Assembly: GCA_964016985.1 (NCBI GenBank)
Contig: OZ024823.1
Location: 32,259,473-32,323,472, forward strand
From: Anodontia alba
Lineage: Eukaryota > Mollusca > Bivalvia > Lucinida > Lucinidae
Direction of reading: 5' to 3'
DNA length: 64,000 bases
A program made the position numbers and the translations under genes. The notes below the pieces were generated by a model. That model was not told the origin of the DNA. It did no database searches and worked only from the letters and a program-made list of their open reading frames with translations. Positions 35,227 through 46,371 of the stretch are shown piece after piece. Within the stretch, counting starts at the first letter, position 1. Each line of letters starts with the position of its first letter.

Positions 35227-35403
35227 GTCTGAAGTGTCACGTTTTCTGGAACAGACTAACTAGTTTCGGCCAATTAGACCTCATCAGTCACCCGCATATA
35301 AATTTTCAAAAAATCCCGGTATGTTCTCAATGATCGCAAGGGGCCAAAAAATATAAACTACATACATAAACGCGATTATGAAGCACTGGATAAGCCTGTA
35401 CAT

Positions 35404-35853
35404 CATTACGAAAACACGCCTATTCAAATATATTGAGAATTTTACCACCAAAAAAATGAAAAATTTCAGATGAAAAATTCTGGTAGTTTTCGTATTTCTG
35501 CTCGAAACATAGATTGTGGTACTCGTTAGAATCGCCTCGGCGGGGCGGTTTTAACGAGTACCAACAATCCATGTTTTGAGCAAAAAATGAAAACTAGATT
35601 AGCCTGTATTCATTACGAAAACACACATATTCAAATATATTGAGAATTTTACCACCAAAAATTGAAAACTTTCAGATGAAAATTCTGGTAGTTTTCATAT
35701 TTCTGCCTCGGCGGGGCGGTTCTAACGAGTACCCACAATCTATGTTTTTGAGCAGAAATAAGAAAATTAATGTAGATCCCCTGTAAACCCCAGTTTTACC
35801 GTATAAAAGTGGGGTTTAAGGGGGGAAAACTATATAGGCGTGTTTTCGTGATG
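35404..35853 (-). mobile_element. two adjacent MITE family C copies
   Basis: A copy starts at 35404 (CATTACGAAAACACGCC) and stops after its hairpin near 35592. A second starts at 35611 and reaches its right end GGCGTGTTTTCGTGATG at 35853, but lacks most of its left hairpin arm. Probably one element rearranged into a partial tandem. Confidence 0.78.
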
Positions 35854-36528
35854 TCAGCACAGTAAGGTCAAGGTTTTTGCATTACGGGATAAGTACAGGG
35901 GCAGCAAACATGACTATGTAACCATCTCCTACACGGTTTTCAAAGACTTTTTTGAGATCTTTTGCATGTCACATTACTGTCAAAGTGTCAGTTTTGATGG
36001 ACTTTTTTTTTTTTTTGGACATAGTTTCAGCTTTTGAACAAGAATTGTTTCAATAATACTGTATTCCTGGAAATGAGAGATTAATTTTGTGCATTCAGTT
36101 AAGATAACACTAATAACCAAACACGCTAATGTAACCTGGTGCTTAACGGTTTTTTTTGTTTGTTTTTTTTTTTTTTGTTCGGATGTAGAGTATATATTAC
36201 TTGGTGCACTTGGCTTTCTGATTTTCAAATAAAAGTATTTTTAGAGATATCGCCGCTTTTTAAACATTGACAAACTCCTCCCCTAGTTTTCAAAAATATA
36301 GTTTTAAATTTTGCATAATATTTTACAAATACAATGAACACTGTACATACCGCCTTTTGATGGTCAAAAGTAATTTCGGATAAGAAAAAGTTTTGTTTCT
36401 TTTGAAATGAGAAGTATTCCGAGATTTGCCTTTACTAGTAAAAGCAGGGGATATAATACATTTTTTAATTATTATTATTATTATTGTCTGTTTTATTTTA
36501 GTCATTAGTTTTCGATGACAATGTTTCT

Positions 36529-36570
<42 letters not shown>

Positions 36571-36788
36571 ATTGCAATAATAATACAGGAAAGTGATCAA
36601 TCAAACAATTTCCTATATCATTATGAAAATATAACATTGCAGTCTGTGTTCATTTCTTAATTTAACCATGTGCATACGACTTTTTGTTGCTTTGCTAAAA
36701 CTCTGTTAAACGTCGTGGGGTGACTTTTACGAACAACTAATAATTAACATAGCATAATCAACGTAAAAAGAACCGTTATGCCATATGT
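35854..36788. other. no gene; simple repeats only
   Basis: T runs and the CT microsatellite; nothing coding recognised. Confidence 0.5.
36532..36570. repeat. CT microsatellite
   Basis: (TC)n of about 19 units with one interruption. Confidence 0.92.
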
Positions 36789-36998
36789 AGGCAACGAAGA
36801 CACAGACCGGAGTGTGCATCTGATCACGGTCTTAATTACCTGTCTACCGAAGCATTGTCTACTTTAGTATTTAATGAACAGAGAAGGCCCAGATCAGACT
36901 GGGCATGCGCAATCTGATCTGGGCCTTCTATGTTCGCTTGTAGCGTATGTGCCCAGTGATATGGGCCTTCTATGTACGCTTGTAGCGTACGTGCCCTT
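36789..36998. repeat. family B hairpins and a 36-bp direct repeat
   Basis: A damaged hairpin at 36789-36835 and a near-perfect one at 36881-36932. Right after it, GGGCCTTCTATGT(T/A)CGCTTGT and following bases occur twice (36921-36955 and 36962-36998). Confidence 0.75.
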
Positions 36999-37611
36999 TT
37001 CGTGCGTCCGGAGTCACATTGTTTCCCGGCGAAAACAATAAAATTTAAAACTTATATTTATGGAAAGCAGGTTTAATAAAATCTGACAATTACATATTAC
37101 CAGTTTTGCCATAAATCAAACAGAAATACTTTCGAGGACATAGGTATGGGGTCCTTTAAGACTGCTAACGAACCTCATTAACATATTTTGTCATCTCAAA
37201 TCCAATCCGCGGAACAAATTGCTCATATTTGCATAATAAATGGGAGAAAAACACTAGTCGCGCTATTAACCGGCAGAACTTCGCCCGCGGCAACGTCTAC
37301 TTGGTAATTACGTATGCAAATCGACGTCAAAATGAGCAACGCCTTGCCTACTAATAACAGGATACAAACGTTTCTTTTGCTTGACACTAATTGTATACGC
37401 TCGCTTAGTGTTTAAATCGGGGAAAAAATGCTTCTCTAAAACATAACAATATGAAAATACGGGGCAGATAATTTTAACGGTCGCAGTCCAGTCTATGTGG
37501 GGTTTGTCAACTGCCTGTGGCGCTTGTAACTATACCGTTAAACTTCTGCGGGCGAAAATTACCTGAGATTATTTTAAAAAAAATTCCGTCGACAAAAGGC
37601 ATATTTATCTA
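36999..37611. other. no feature seen
   Basis: Higher CpG content than neighbours, no gene recognised. Confidence 0.5.
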
Positions 37612-38560
37612 TAGGTCATCTCAGCTAGCCTTATTTTTTTGTCACTTGTAGATATTGATAAAAAAATTCCAATAAAGCCTTTAAAGGTTGCCATTGGAAA
37701 CAAGGAAAACATTAGAGAATGAAAATGTGAGTCTCGGTTTCATTGGGCATCTTCATACGCCAGCATTGTAGTTTGCAGGGCTGCATATGCCGCCCCGCCC
37801 CCTAACACCGGGTTAAGAGGAATTCGATTTTGCAAGTTTCCAGAATGGGCTCGATGATCCCTAATCCCACCAAGAAAATATAGTGAACCCTCGTTACAAC
37901 GACAACATTTATTCCCAAAGAAGTTGCCATTAAAAATTGATTTGCTGTTGTAAAGAATTCTTAATGGACAGAATAATATGTAAGGAAGACCTTGTTTTAT
38001 TCTTATTTCCTCACAGAAGATATGTTTTGGATATTTGTTAGAATCGCCTCAGAACATATGTTTTGGATATTTGTTAGAATCGCCTCGGTGAGGCGATTCT
38101 AACAAATATCCAAAACATGTTGCTTCTAACAAATATCCAAAACATATATTGCTCGAAGGTTTAATGCATCATTCTTGCATAATTTCTCATCAACCGTCCC
38201 CTCTTGAGCGAAGGTTTCTTGATATTCAAATTGTCATAACGAATTTTGACGTTGTATCGAGTGTCGGTATAAAGAGGGCTCACTGTAAAAAAGCTGCACT
38301 ATGATGAAGTATGAGTAGATTTTTTACGGCGGCCAAACACTTTACACCAGCTGCAGTAAAGTAAAATAAAATTTATAAATGTTGCCCTTGGAAAAGAAGA
38401 ACACAGAACGAAATTCAGAGTTTCGGTTTCATCGAGACTCTTCACATGACAGCAATAAGTTTGCAGGGTTGTGCATGTCCCACCCCCACCCCCAACCAAC
38501 CTAGCAATGGCTAAGCGGAGAACTCGATCTTCCAAGATGCCGTCTTATTGTCAGGAAAAA
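37612..38560. repeat. diverged direct repeat flanking MITE O
   Basis: 37640-37860 and 38310-38550 share an order of motifs: GTTGCC(A/C)TTGGAAA, GGTTTCAT(T/C)G, TTTGCAGGG(C/T)TG, then CCCC runs. About 230 bp, family unknown. Confidence 0.6.
37881..38285. mobile_element. MITE family O with duplicated hairpin arms
   Basis: 405 bp between TAs. Ends TAGTGAACCCTCGTTACAA and (inward) CAGTGAGCCCTCTTTATAC, pogo-like. Hairpin 38020-38155. Both the left arm (GTTTTGGATATTTGTTAGAA) and the right arm (AACAAATATCCAAAACAT) occur twice. Confidence 0.8.
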
Positions 38561-39019
38561 TAAGAACACTATTTGTGATCGTTTTCACCGGAATGAATTA
38601 TGATATCAGTGGGATTTTTTCGTTGGCTTTCGATTCAGCGGTACTATTCAAATCAATTCCAATATGAGCTTAACTACATGTATACCTAATTTAGAGCCAC
38701 AGAGGCCTTTCTGTTATTTAAACTTCATCAGTGTGGCTAAACCCCAAAAGTTTGGAAATGAAATGTATGATGCGCATGTCTTGGCAAGCAGCAAGACCTA
38801 CAGAAAGCAAAATAAGCCTAAAAAGTGGATTCCGAACCGCTAAGATACATGTCATTTTGACAAGTCAGTCAGCAGTTCCAGTTCAGATTGTTAGGCCCAA
38901 ACAAGCTACATGTTTATTGCCCTTACACACTGGTGGTTGTGCTAAGCTGCTAAGAAATAACAGAATAGAATAGAATTTATCTCACAATTTTAAAACTTGT
39001 AAATTACATTAAGACATAT
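38561..39019. other. no feature seen
   Basis: A short frame at 38731-38973 matches no family. Confidence 0.5.
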
Positions 39020-39262
39020 CGAGGGTTAAGCGCAAGACTATAGTAACTCAAACATATTTTGAAACCCTTGTTTAGAGGGCAACTTGGACCCCACTGTAAA
39101 CAATGCAAATTTAGGTGCCATTGCTCATACGAGCAATGGCACCTAAATTTTCATTGTTTACAGAAAGAAATGTTGTAACATTCATAACGCCTTCATGGTG
39201 AGGAGATTAGGTTTGGGGAAAAACAACCATCTGACTTACGCCAGTCTTGCGCTCAACCCTCG
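39020..39262. mobile_element. MITE family J
   Basis: 243 bp. TIR CGAGGGTTAAGCGCAAGACT and (inward) CGAGGGTTGAGCGCAAGACT. Centre 39106-39160: CAATGCAAATTTAGGTGCC and reverse, tip GCTCATACGAGC. Confidence 0.88.
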
Positions 39263-39299
39263 ATATATGTAATGATGGCCATCATCCGTTATGTACATA

Positions 39300-39528
39300 C
39301 GCTTGTACAACCTTGGTTTCGTGGATCACCCATGCACACTTGGTGCCGCTGTCTGTCACCACGCGCCACCCTGTCCACTTTATACTCAAACCACTTTATA
39401 CTCAACTCAGGGCACGTCGAGTATGAGCTTGGTGTACTGTCTGAAATTTTTCTTGACCCGAGCGGGGCTCGAAACTACGACCTTCCGCTTGCAAGTCGAG
39501 AGCACTAATTACTAGGCCACCCTATCCA
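39300..39528 (-). mobile_element. second tRNA-derived SINE family, approximate limits
   Basis: On the reverse strand, GTGGCCTAGTAATTAG (39504-39520) is an A-box-like sequence and AGTTTCGAGCCCC (39464-39476) a B-box-like one, at tRNA-like spacing. The body is unlike SINE family 1. The head looks like a degraded tRNA with an anticodon arm (TCGACTTGCAAG). Limits are estimates; no target duplication was found. Confidence 0.6.
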
Positions 39529-40244
39529 CATGGCTGAAACACTCACTGACCTTTTTGGTAATTATATTCATTTATTTACTAATTGGAAAAAAAAAGTTCG
39601 GTGAATATGTTTAAAAAATCTGTAAATGCCACATTTTACAGTGAAAAAAAAATAAATAAAAATATTAATGAACCACAAAACTATTTTATGCCATTTCACC
39701 CAATTTCATATCTAGGCAACCATTAGGTTTTGCGGATGTGCGAGACGACAGGAGTCTATGCGTTTTACACAGGTTATTTTGTTTGATGCAGCCCATATGT
39801 GGCACGATTTCTCGCGTGTCAAACCCTGCAGCGATCACTGAAAACAATTTTAACGCAAATTAATTTCACATTCATGTTGCGACGGATTGGACATTTTGCT
39901 TTCTTTTCTTGTATAATGACGTCTCACTACATACACATCTGTTGCATATGTTCGAAAACATGTGGTAGGTCCCGCTGACAAGATCTTTTATTTGCAAGAT
40001 TAACGTTCCAAAATCACTGAAACACGCACGCCCCTCCCCACCGCTCCGGTCAAGTTCCTTAACCCAACAGAATTGTTTTTGCGAGAAACGAAAAATTGAC
40101 TTTCCACATGTTTCAAATATTGTGGCATTAGAAACGTGGCCAATCGCTTTTCCGAGTGCAAACTGCACGAAATAACTGCTACCCGGCATTGGAAGTCACG
40201 CATGATGCGACATTAGAAAGCCACCGGGTGCTACCAATTTTGCA
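39529..40244. other. no feature seen
   Basis: Short frames on the minus strand (39872-40189) show no known motifs. Confidence 0.5.
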
Positions 40245-40461
40245 TTAACCCATTTATGCCGAGTGGACTCTGCTACCTCAACTCTTTGGACAGGTCCTTT
40301 TCCAATAGAAAGGGTATCTGGATGATTTATTATTATTGTTATTGTTTACTGCATTTACTATTTAATGCAAACAGTGTAGACCCTGATCAGACGCCGCGTT
40401 TTGCGGCGTCTGATCTGGATCTACACTGTTTACCAACGTCCTTAGGCACAAAATGCGTTAA
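40245..40461. mobile_element. MITE family A3
   Basis: TTAACCCATTTATGCC on the left, CACAAAATGCGTTAA on the right. Hairpin 40367-40431 with the tip ACGCCGCGTTTTGCGGCGT is near perfect. Confidence 0.85.
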
Positions 40462-40689
40462 ATACATTACTTTAAAAAGAAAAATAATAAACCATATAAA
40501 CCCATTATTAGACATAAATATTGGATTTGACGCCAATTTTGTTTTCAATCAACTATTAAGTGAAGGGAAATAACTAAAGCTAAGAGAGAGTCTGAACTCA
40601 ATAGAAGTTGTCTTCCCCATCAACACTCTGGACTGAGATTCAGTCTCGGCAGATTCAGCAGACAATAGGCATTTTTCGACGAAGTCGTT

Positions 40690-40859
40690 TTAACCCTTGT
40701 CATGCTAAATAAATTAAGATGCCACGCCCACTTCTAATTTCCAACCAATCAGATTACTTGATCCAGGTTTTTGATAGAAATTCACATATGACACACAGTG
40801 CAGAGCCAGATCAGCTGGCTTCTTCAGAAGCATGTCGTGTTCTGCAAGAGAAGGGTTAA
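40690..40859. mobile_element. MITE family A2, hairpin eroded
   Basis: TTAACCCTTGTCATGCT to GAGAAGGGTTAA. The hairpin keeps its left arm (CAGTGCAGAGCCAGATCAG) but the right arm is lost. Confidence 0.78.
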
Positions 40860-41737
40860 TATCATAGTGTCCCTTAAACATCTGAAAAATATGTATGGAA
40901 TAAATATATACGTCATAGCTTTCAGGCTTACAATATTTTTAATCTAAATTTCTTACCAGCATGTTACGAGTAAATTAAGCAATGACAGAAATATTTTTAA
41001 ATATTAATTAAAATTGTTAAATTTAAAAGATTACGATGAAGAAATGGTAAAATGAAAGATGCAAAAGAAGTTAAATCGAGCAAGCTATTTGTATTGGTAA
41101 TAATATTTTCTGACTCAGCCATTCCATTCACTTATATTGCGGTATCTTAAATACGAAAAGAAGCTATCGTGCAATGAAAGGCGCGTACGGTGATGATACA
41201 ATTAAATATACCCCTCGTATCCAGGATGTTACTTTGACAAGGAAACTGTTAAGTGAACTTCCGTTTTAACAACCTCTACTATAATATTGGAAAGTTACAA
41301 AAAAAAAAAAAAAAAAAAAAAAAATCTACCAATCTTCGTCGGTTCTTTTTTGACACTTCTTATTCTATTTTTCACAGAAAAGAATGATTTGATATATCAT
41401 GCAAATCATCTCCATAGGAAAAACATGAAAATATTTCAAAATGTCTTTTGCTGAAATTATTACCCATCACGCTAAGTATTAAATTAACATTCCTAAATCT
41501 TTTCTAGAAGGATGGTGCATGAACCTACTCCTCTTGTGGTCGCACTCATCTATATATATAGTGGTTCTGCTAGGGGTTTTCGTTTTTGTGCTCACTTTGG
41601 GTTTGTACTCAAATCCTTCTTTCTGTTTCATCTTTAAGTGTTTTAATGTTGACCCAAAGAGGAGTTAGGGAATCCCTTCGTGGAACAACAATTATGTGTT
41701 GTTAGAACACCGCCAGAATGGATACACGTTCCAGGGA
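40860..41737. other. little seen
   Basis: A poly(A) run (41299-41325) and a MITE H fragment (listed). No gene. Confidence 0.5.
41365..41490. mobile_element. MITE family H, fragment
   Basis: TCACAGAAAAGAATGATTTGA, ATGCAAATCATCTCC and TTTCAAAATGTCTTTTGCTG. Confidence 0.6.
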
Positions 41738-41900
41738 GGCAATTGTTAAAACATTTTGGCCCCGTCTGAAAACAGGTCCACTCTAAAAGGAAAGAGTTTG
41801 CTCCCATTGGCTTGGGAGCAAATTCTTTCCTTTTAGAGTAGACCCCTTTTCAGAAGGGGTGTAATGTATAGGAAAGCGAACGAGTCACAAGAGTTATCCC
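41738..41900. mobile_element. MITE family K
   Basis: Hairpin 41770-41858 (GGTCCACTCTAAAAGGAAAG and reverse complement, tip GCTCCCATTGGCTTGGGAGC). Ends unclear. Confidence 0.75.
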
Positions 41901-42227
41901 CCTTGTAAAGAAATGACAGAAAACCTACAACGGGTATCTTTTCACCATAAGGCCACGACTGAGGTCTCGAGAAACATGCTCAAGCCCCAACAGTCTTGTT
42001 GTTCACCATTCCAAGGCGGTGCTTCTTCTGCTGCAGTTCCATTTCGTTTGTTCAGTTTTCATAAATGTACATGTATTATGTTGGAACTGTCTTCAAACCC
42101 CACTCGTCTTGTCTTTCGGTACCTTGACTGGCTTGAAAGAACAGTATTCTTTCCTTTGTATCTTAAATTCTATACCAGACCAGATTAGCCATTTTAAGTG
42201 TTTTCGTAATGAAAAGGGACATTGGCA

Positions 42228-42387
42228 AATAGTGTAGATCCAGACGCCACTGTTTGCATTAAAAACGGGAAATTCTATAAAAAAAAAAAAAAAAGTAATT
42301 ATAAAAACTGACCACACGACCCTTTAATTGGAAATTGACTGATAAAAATATTTATGGTAGAAGAGTCCCCTCGGTATAAATGGGTTA
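42228..42387. mobile_element. MITE family A3, partial
   Basis: GGCAAATAGTGTAGATCCAG, then a shortened hairpin and TATAAATGGGTTAA at the right end. Confidence 0.65.
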
Positions 42388-42476
42388 ATAAATATTCTAT
42401 AGGTCTTCTAATTTTAAAGACTATTGACACTTTCCAGTCGAGTTATGGTAGGATCTATTCACTGACTAAGGGACGT

Positions 42477-42583
42477 CCCAGCTAGCATTCTTCAAAAATC
42501 TACAGCGGGCCGTTATCGGCCCGTCAGGGTAGCTGACGGGCCAATAACGGACCGCTGTAGATTTATGAAGAATGCTTACTGGG
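42477..42583. mobile_element. palindromic MITE family L
   Basis: 107 bp. CCCAGCTAGCATTCTTC to GAATGCTTACTGGGG; same centre CCCGTCAGGGTAGCTGACGGG. Confidence 0.88.
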
Positions 42584-42894
42584 GTCACATCTGTAACACA
42601 GTATGTCTTGGCATTATTCAAAGTATACCATCTATATATTAATACAGAAATATGTATATATGTGTCTAAATGTGTGACTATTCTAATAACCTGCCGCTGT
42701 TCATTAAATGGATAAAAAATAAGTCTCGAAGATTTTAGAAATTTACTTGCCTGCCAATAAGTTTATATTTGTTGTTTTAGGGTTTGAATACCACCCTGAA
42801 GAAAAGTCTCTTCATGACTGTAGGGCGTTTTCTTTCACATGATCTCTCCTTACCATTGTCCCTAAATGACTGATATACGGTGCTAGTGCTGGGA

Positions 42895-42955
42895 CGTCTA
42901 CACCATTTGCTCAGGCCTGTCTGTCCGAACATTTAGGGATCAGATATACAACTGC
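42895..42955. mobile_element. MITE family A1, right end only
   Basis: TCTACACCATTTGCTCAGG then CCTGTCTGTCCGAACATTTA; the hairpin is gone. Confidence 0.6.
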
Positions 42956-43171
42956 ATTGACAAGGCTTTAGCAGTTAGTGATCTAAAGCTCAGACTTAGA
43001 TATCTAGCATTTCACCACTGTGGTTTGAAATGTGGTCAGTGCAATATTGTTTTTATGTGATGTTTCAGTTTCTTGCTGATGGTTGGCCCTTGGGCTTCCT
43101 TCTCCATCCAAACTAGCCTATACCATATACAAATATGCCTGAAGCAAGCATGAGTGTCGTTGTGTCATATA

Positions 43172-43243
43172 CAGACAGCAAGGGCTCTGATCAGACTGCA
43201 CATTTGTGCAGTCTGATCAGAGCCTTTACTGTCTGCTTACAGT
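43172..43243. repeat. family B hairpin
   Basis: AGACAGCAAGGGCTCTGATC / GATCAGAGCCTTTACTGTCT with the tip AGACTGCACATTTGTGCAGTCT. Confidence 0.8.
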
Positions 43244-43469
43244 CACCAGATACTGTAGAAGAAACTGCAAAGGCCTGAATGAGTTTGTCTCATGTTAATT
43301 TCTCATAGGCTCAAAGACACCTTTTTTCTTGATGTGGCCGAGGTAACATAAGCACACATTGAATGAAATTATAAAACTCCCAAATCCTCCTTCTCCTCTC
43401 TGCTCCATCTCATTTTGTTTAAATCAGTTGAATGATTATAAGGAGTTCTACAGGACCTGTAGCTCTACT

Positions 43470-43835
43470 GGAAGTGGTGGCAACAGGGATTTGGTGGGGG
43501 ATGGTGTGTGTATATGGGGTGGGGGTACGTTTTTCTGAGGAGGGAAGTGGAAAGTATGGATGTGCTTGGGGTGGACGTGTGCGACGCATATTGTGAGTGA
43601 CATGCAGTGTGGTTGTTAGAGATGTGGGTGAGATGGGGTAGTTGGTAGCTGGAATGAGCATTGTGGGTTTGGGTAGAGTAAGTAGGTTGGGGCAGTGTTG
43701 GGTGTGTTGTGTAGGGTTGGTTTCAGCAGGTAGGTTTTATTGAACAAGATAATTTGATGTGGTGGGATGGGTGGAGTATGTTGGAGAGTATGAGTGTCAG
43801 TGGGTGGGGTGTATCTGGTAAGGGACAGGGTGGAG
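43470..43835. repeat. TG/GG-rich strand-biased tract
   Basis: The plus strand is almost free of C: GGTGGGGGATGGTGTGTGTA, GGTGGGGGTACG and so on. Purine/T skew with many GGG runs. Confidence 0.75.
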
Positions 43836-44043
43836 TGACCTACCCAACACCATCCTACCCCGACATTGATGTAGTTACCTTCTACATGTATAAATTATTT
43901 AGTCACCTACTATATCTTTTCTCTCCAGATCAAACATGAAGTCACATATTAGTAGGTATTTGCCATAAGTTTTTGGTTACCATACAGCCATTTTAAAAAG
44001 TTGTATGTATTGGTTGGCTTCATCTTTTGTACAGTGTGATATA

Positions 44044-44443
44044 CAGTATAACCTCAATGGCTCGAACACGGATGGCTCGTTTACGGATGGCTCGTTTACC
44101 GTGGATGATTCGAACTCTTTCCAGTCCCTACAAAATTCTTCCAATAGCTCAAGAAAACAAATATCTAATGATTTTTTTCTTATTTTATCATGGAATTGTA
44201 TGTTGTGTGTACTCATTAGAATTGCCTCTTCGAGGCAATACTCATTAGAATTGCCTCTTCGAGGCAATTCTAATGAGTACACTCAACATACAATAATTGT
44301 ATAGAAGATCAATAGATCTCCCAGAATTAGCGATATTTGCTTCCTGACCTGACGCCATGATTAACCTTCATTGGCTCGAACTACTCATGGCTCGAACAAT
44401 TTTCCATGGTCCCAAAGGTGTTCGAGCCATTGAAGTTTGACTG
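44044..44443 (+). mobile_element. MITE family E, with duplicated hairpin arm
   Basis: 400 bp between TAs. Left end CAGTATAACCTCAATGGCT, right end GAAGTTTGACTG. The segment ATACTCATTAGAATTGCC is repeated at 44209-44230 and 44240-44256, so the left arm occurs twice. Confidence 0.87.
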
Positions 44444-44445
44444 TA

Positions 44446-45029
44446 TTAGCCAAAGCAATGACATGGACAAGTTAAGGCAGTGAGGGGGGTATTGACTGAT
44501 CTATTTTCATCATCTGCACCCAGATTATATGAGTGTGGCTATATTCTGCAATGACATCTGTTCTTGAATTCTTAAAATGTTGAAAGGGTTTTGTTTACCA
44601 ATTGGTTCATATACTGAAATACTGGTTGAGGTTTATTCATTAATTTATTTTTTTATTAGTTCATTCACATATATTTTGCATACACAGTGAGAGGTCCCAG
44701 ATTCATATAGTTCTGTGAGTATTTTGACCATCATTTTCTAGCAAGTCTGAGCAATATTTGATATCTGATATTATGACAACAACAATTAATGTAAAAATTA
44801 ATCCTGCTTTAACACTTGGTTCAGGAACAATTTTTATTTTGCTGTACACAAAGCAAGAAACAGGCAGCCGATTTGTACAGCAGTTGGTTTTTGGCAATTT
44901 TTCACCATATCATGACTATCTGGATGGCAGGGAGCTCAATGCTCAATTTTAGCATCTCGCCTTTTTGAAATCTCTCTCCCAAGATACTCATAAAAAAGAA
45001 GAGCAGCACCCTTTTAGTACAAAGTAAAA
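44446..45029. other. no feature seen
   Basis: 44758-44952 is an open frame with no family match. Confidence 0.5.
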
Positions 45030-45223
45030 CTCCAGATAAGGCACTTGTTTCCAGCAGAAGAAAGTCTTGATAGTTTTCTTATTTCTCCACAAAAACATAT
45101 GTTGTGGGATACTCATTAAAGTGCCCCAACAAGGTGCTTCTAATGAGTACCCCCAGCACACATTTCAATGGAGACATAAGAAAAAATATTAATCTGGCTA
45201 CTCCTCTCATCTGGAGATATGAA
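45030..45223. mobile_element. MITE family D
   Basis: CTCCAGATAAGG on the left and CCTCTCATCTGGAG on the right; hairpin 45072-45185. Next to a second, shorter copy. Confidence 0.75.
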
Positions 45224-45434
45224 ATACTTTCAGTTTGCAATGTGTAGCCGTTAAAGAATCAAAGCATTTTTGTGAAATAATTAAGGGTCATGACTGTAAA
45301 CAACCATCAAAATTTGCTCATTGCCTTCCCAAATTCTTATGGACATGTAAAGTTTCAATCAAATCAAATTATCAAATTGCCAAAATTTGCCCACCAAATA
45401 TCACAATGAACCATTTCAAGCATATCTCCAGAAA

Positions 45435-45567
45435 AGCACTTTCTTCAACTGAAAAGGGTCGCTAGTTTTCTTGTTTCTCCATGAAAAACGTAAGTACCCA
45501 CAACATATAATTTTGTGGAGAAATAAGAAAAATATACACCTGGATACTCCCCTTATCTGTAGCTATG
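45435..45567. mobile_element. MITE family D, tip deleted
   Basis: Left flank and arm TTTCTCCATGAAAAACGTA go straight to the right arm GTACCCACAACATATAATT. Right end CTCCCCTTATCTGTAGC. Confidence 0.7.
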
Positions 45568-45667
45568 TTTCAAGCGACCATGAAATAAAAGTAAAGTTAC
45601 TAGACAGGTGTGTGTATGCTGGGCCAACACATGGATGGGAAAAAAGCACTGGTAAAGTGTCAGCCCA

Positions 45668-45901
45668 GGGCTCAGTTGTCAAGGCACCATTAGCTTAACA
45701 AGCTCGTTAGTGGTCAAAATATTTACTGTTCTAGTAAGTACAATATCTAATTCACAGTTGTTTTTGCTGAAAAAATGTGAGTAGCTTATGCAAAAGCTCT
45801 CACATTTTTTCATTAAAAATATAGCATATATGCCATATTTAATGATCAAAGTTTTAATGATACATTAACTAACAACATCGTTAGTTTTGAATAATTGGGC
45901 C
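45668..45901. mobile_element. MITE family G, diverged
   Basis: GGGCTCAGTTGTCAAGGC to TTTTGAATAATTGGGCC; hairpin AAATGTGAGTAGCTTATGC / GCAAAAGCTCTCACATTTT. It is just 3' of the ESF1 stop and probably lies in its 3' UTR. Confidence 0.8.
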
Positions 45902-46029
45902 TGGTGGGAAACATAATCTCACCACTGTTACATGGCAGAGTATAAAAACATGCTCACTGAATCTGAAATACTCATTTGGAAAGCTGACTGGGAAATGACA
46001 ACAAACATTTATATCAATATATATGTGTA

Positions 46030-46371
46030 CTATCTCTTTGTTTTACTATGAAACTGTTGTGTTTTAGCTTTCACAGACTTAACCAGAGAAGATAAACTGT
46101 CCTCTACAAATGTACTTTCTACCGATTTTGATGAAATTCTTTTCTCAGGCATTTTTGAAGTTAATTCAACATCATCTTTTCTCTTCTTGTGCTTTATATT
46201 ATCACCGTCATCGCTAAGTTTATGTTTCTTTGCACGGCTGCCACTACGTTTTATTTTCTCTTTTATAATTGCCTCTGTGCCTTTAGTTTTCCTGTATTCT
46301 GGGGCTGATGGATCTATGTTGTACAGATGGGAGCTATACACAGCTGAGAAACGAGGGTCATCCAACTGAAC
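46030..46371 (-). CDS. ESF1: ESF1 last coding exon with NUC153 domain
   Basis: 342 nt including the TAG stop. It begins VQLDDPRFSAVYSSHLYNID, the NUC153 signature, followed by a basic tail and a conserved end, SSLVKSVKAKTQQF then HSKTKR. The acceptor is TATTTTAG. The 3' UTR lies to the left and seems to run into MITE family G. Confidence 0.94.
   Translation of the reverse strand, partial: VQLDDPRFSAVYSSHLYNIDPSAPEYRKTKGTEAIIKEKIKRSGSRAKKHKLSDDGDNIKHKKRKDDVELTSKMPEKRISSKSVESTFVEDSLSSLVKSVKAKTQQFHSKTKR

Noticed and set aside
39272..39515. Two overlapping plus-strand frames
   Set aside because: Both lie across a tRNA-derived SINE on the other strand.
46187..46369. Plus-strand frame opposite the last ESF1 exon
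   Set aside because: Shadow of the conserved minus-strand exon.
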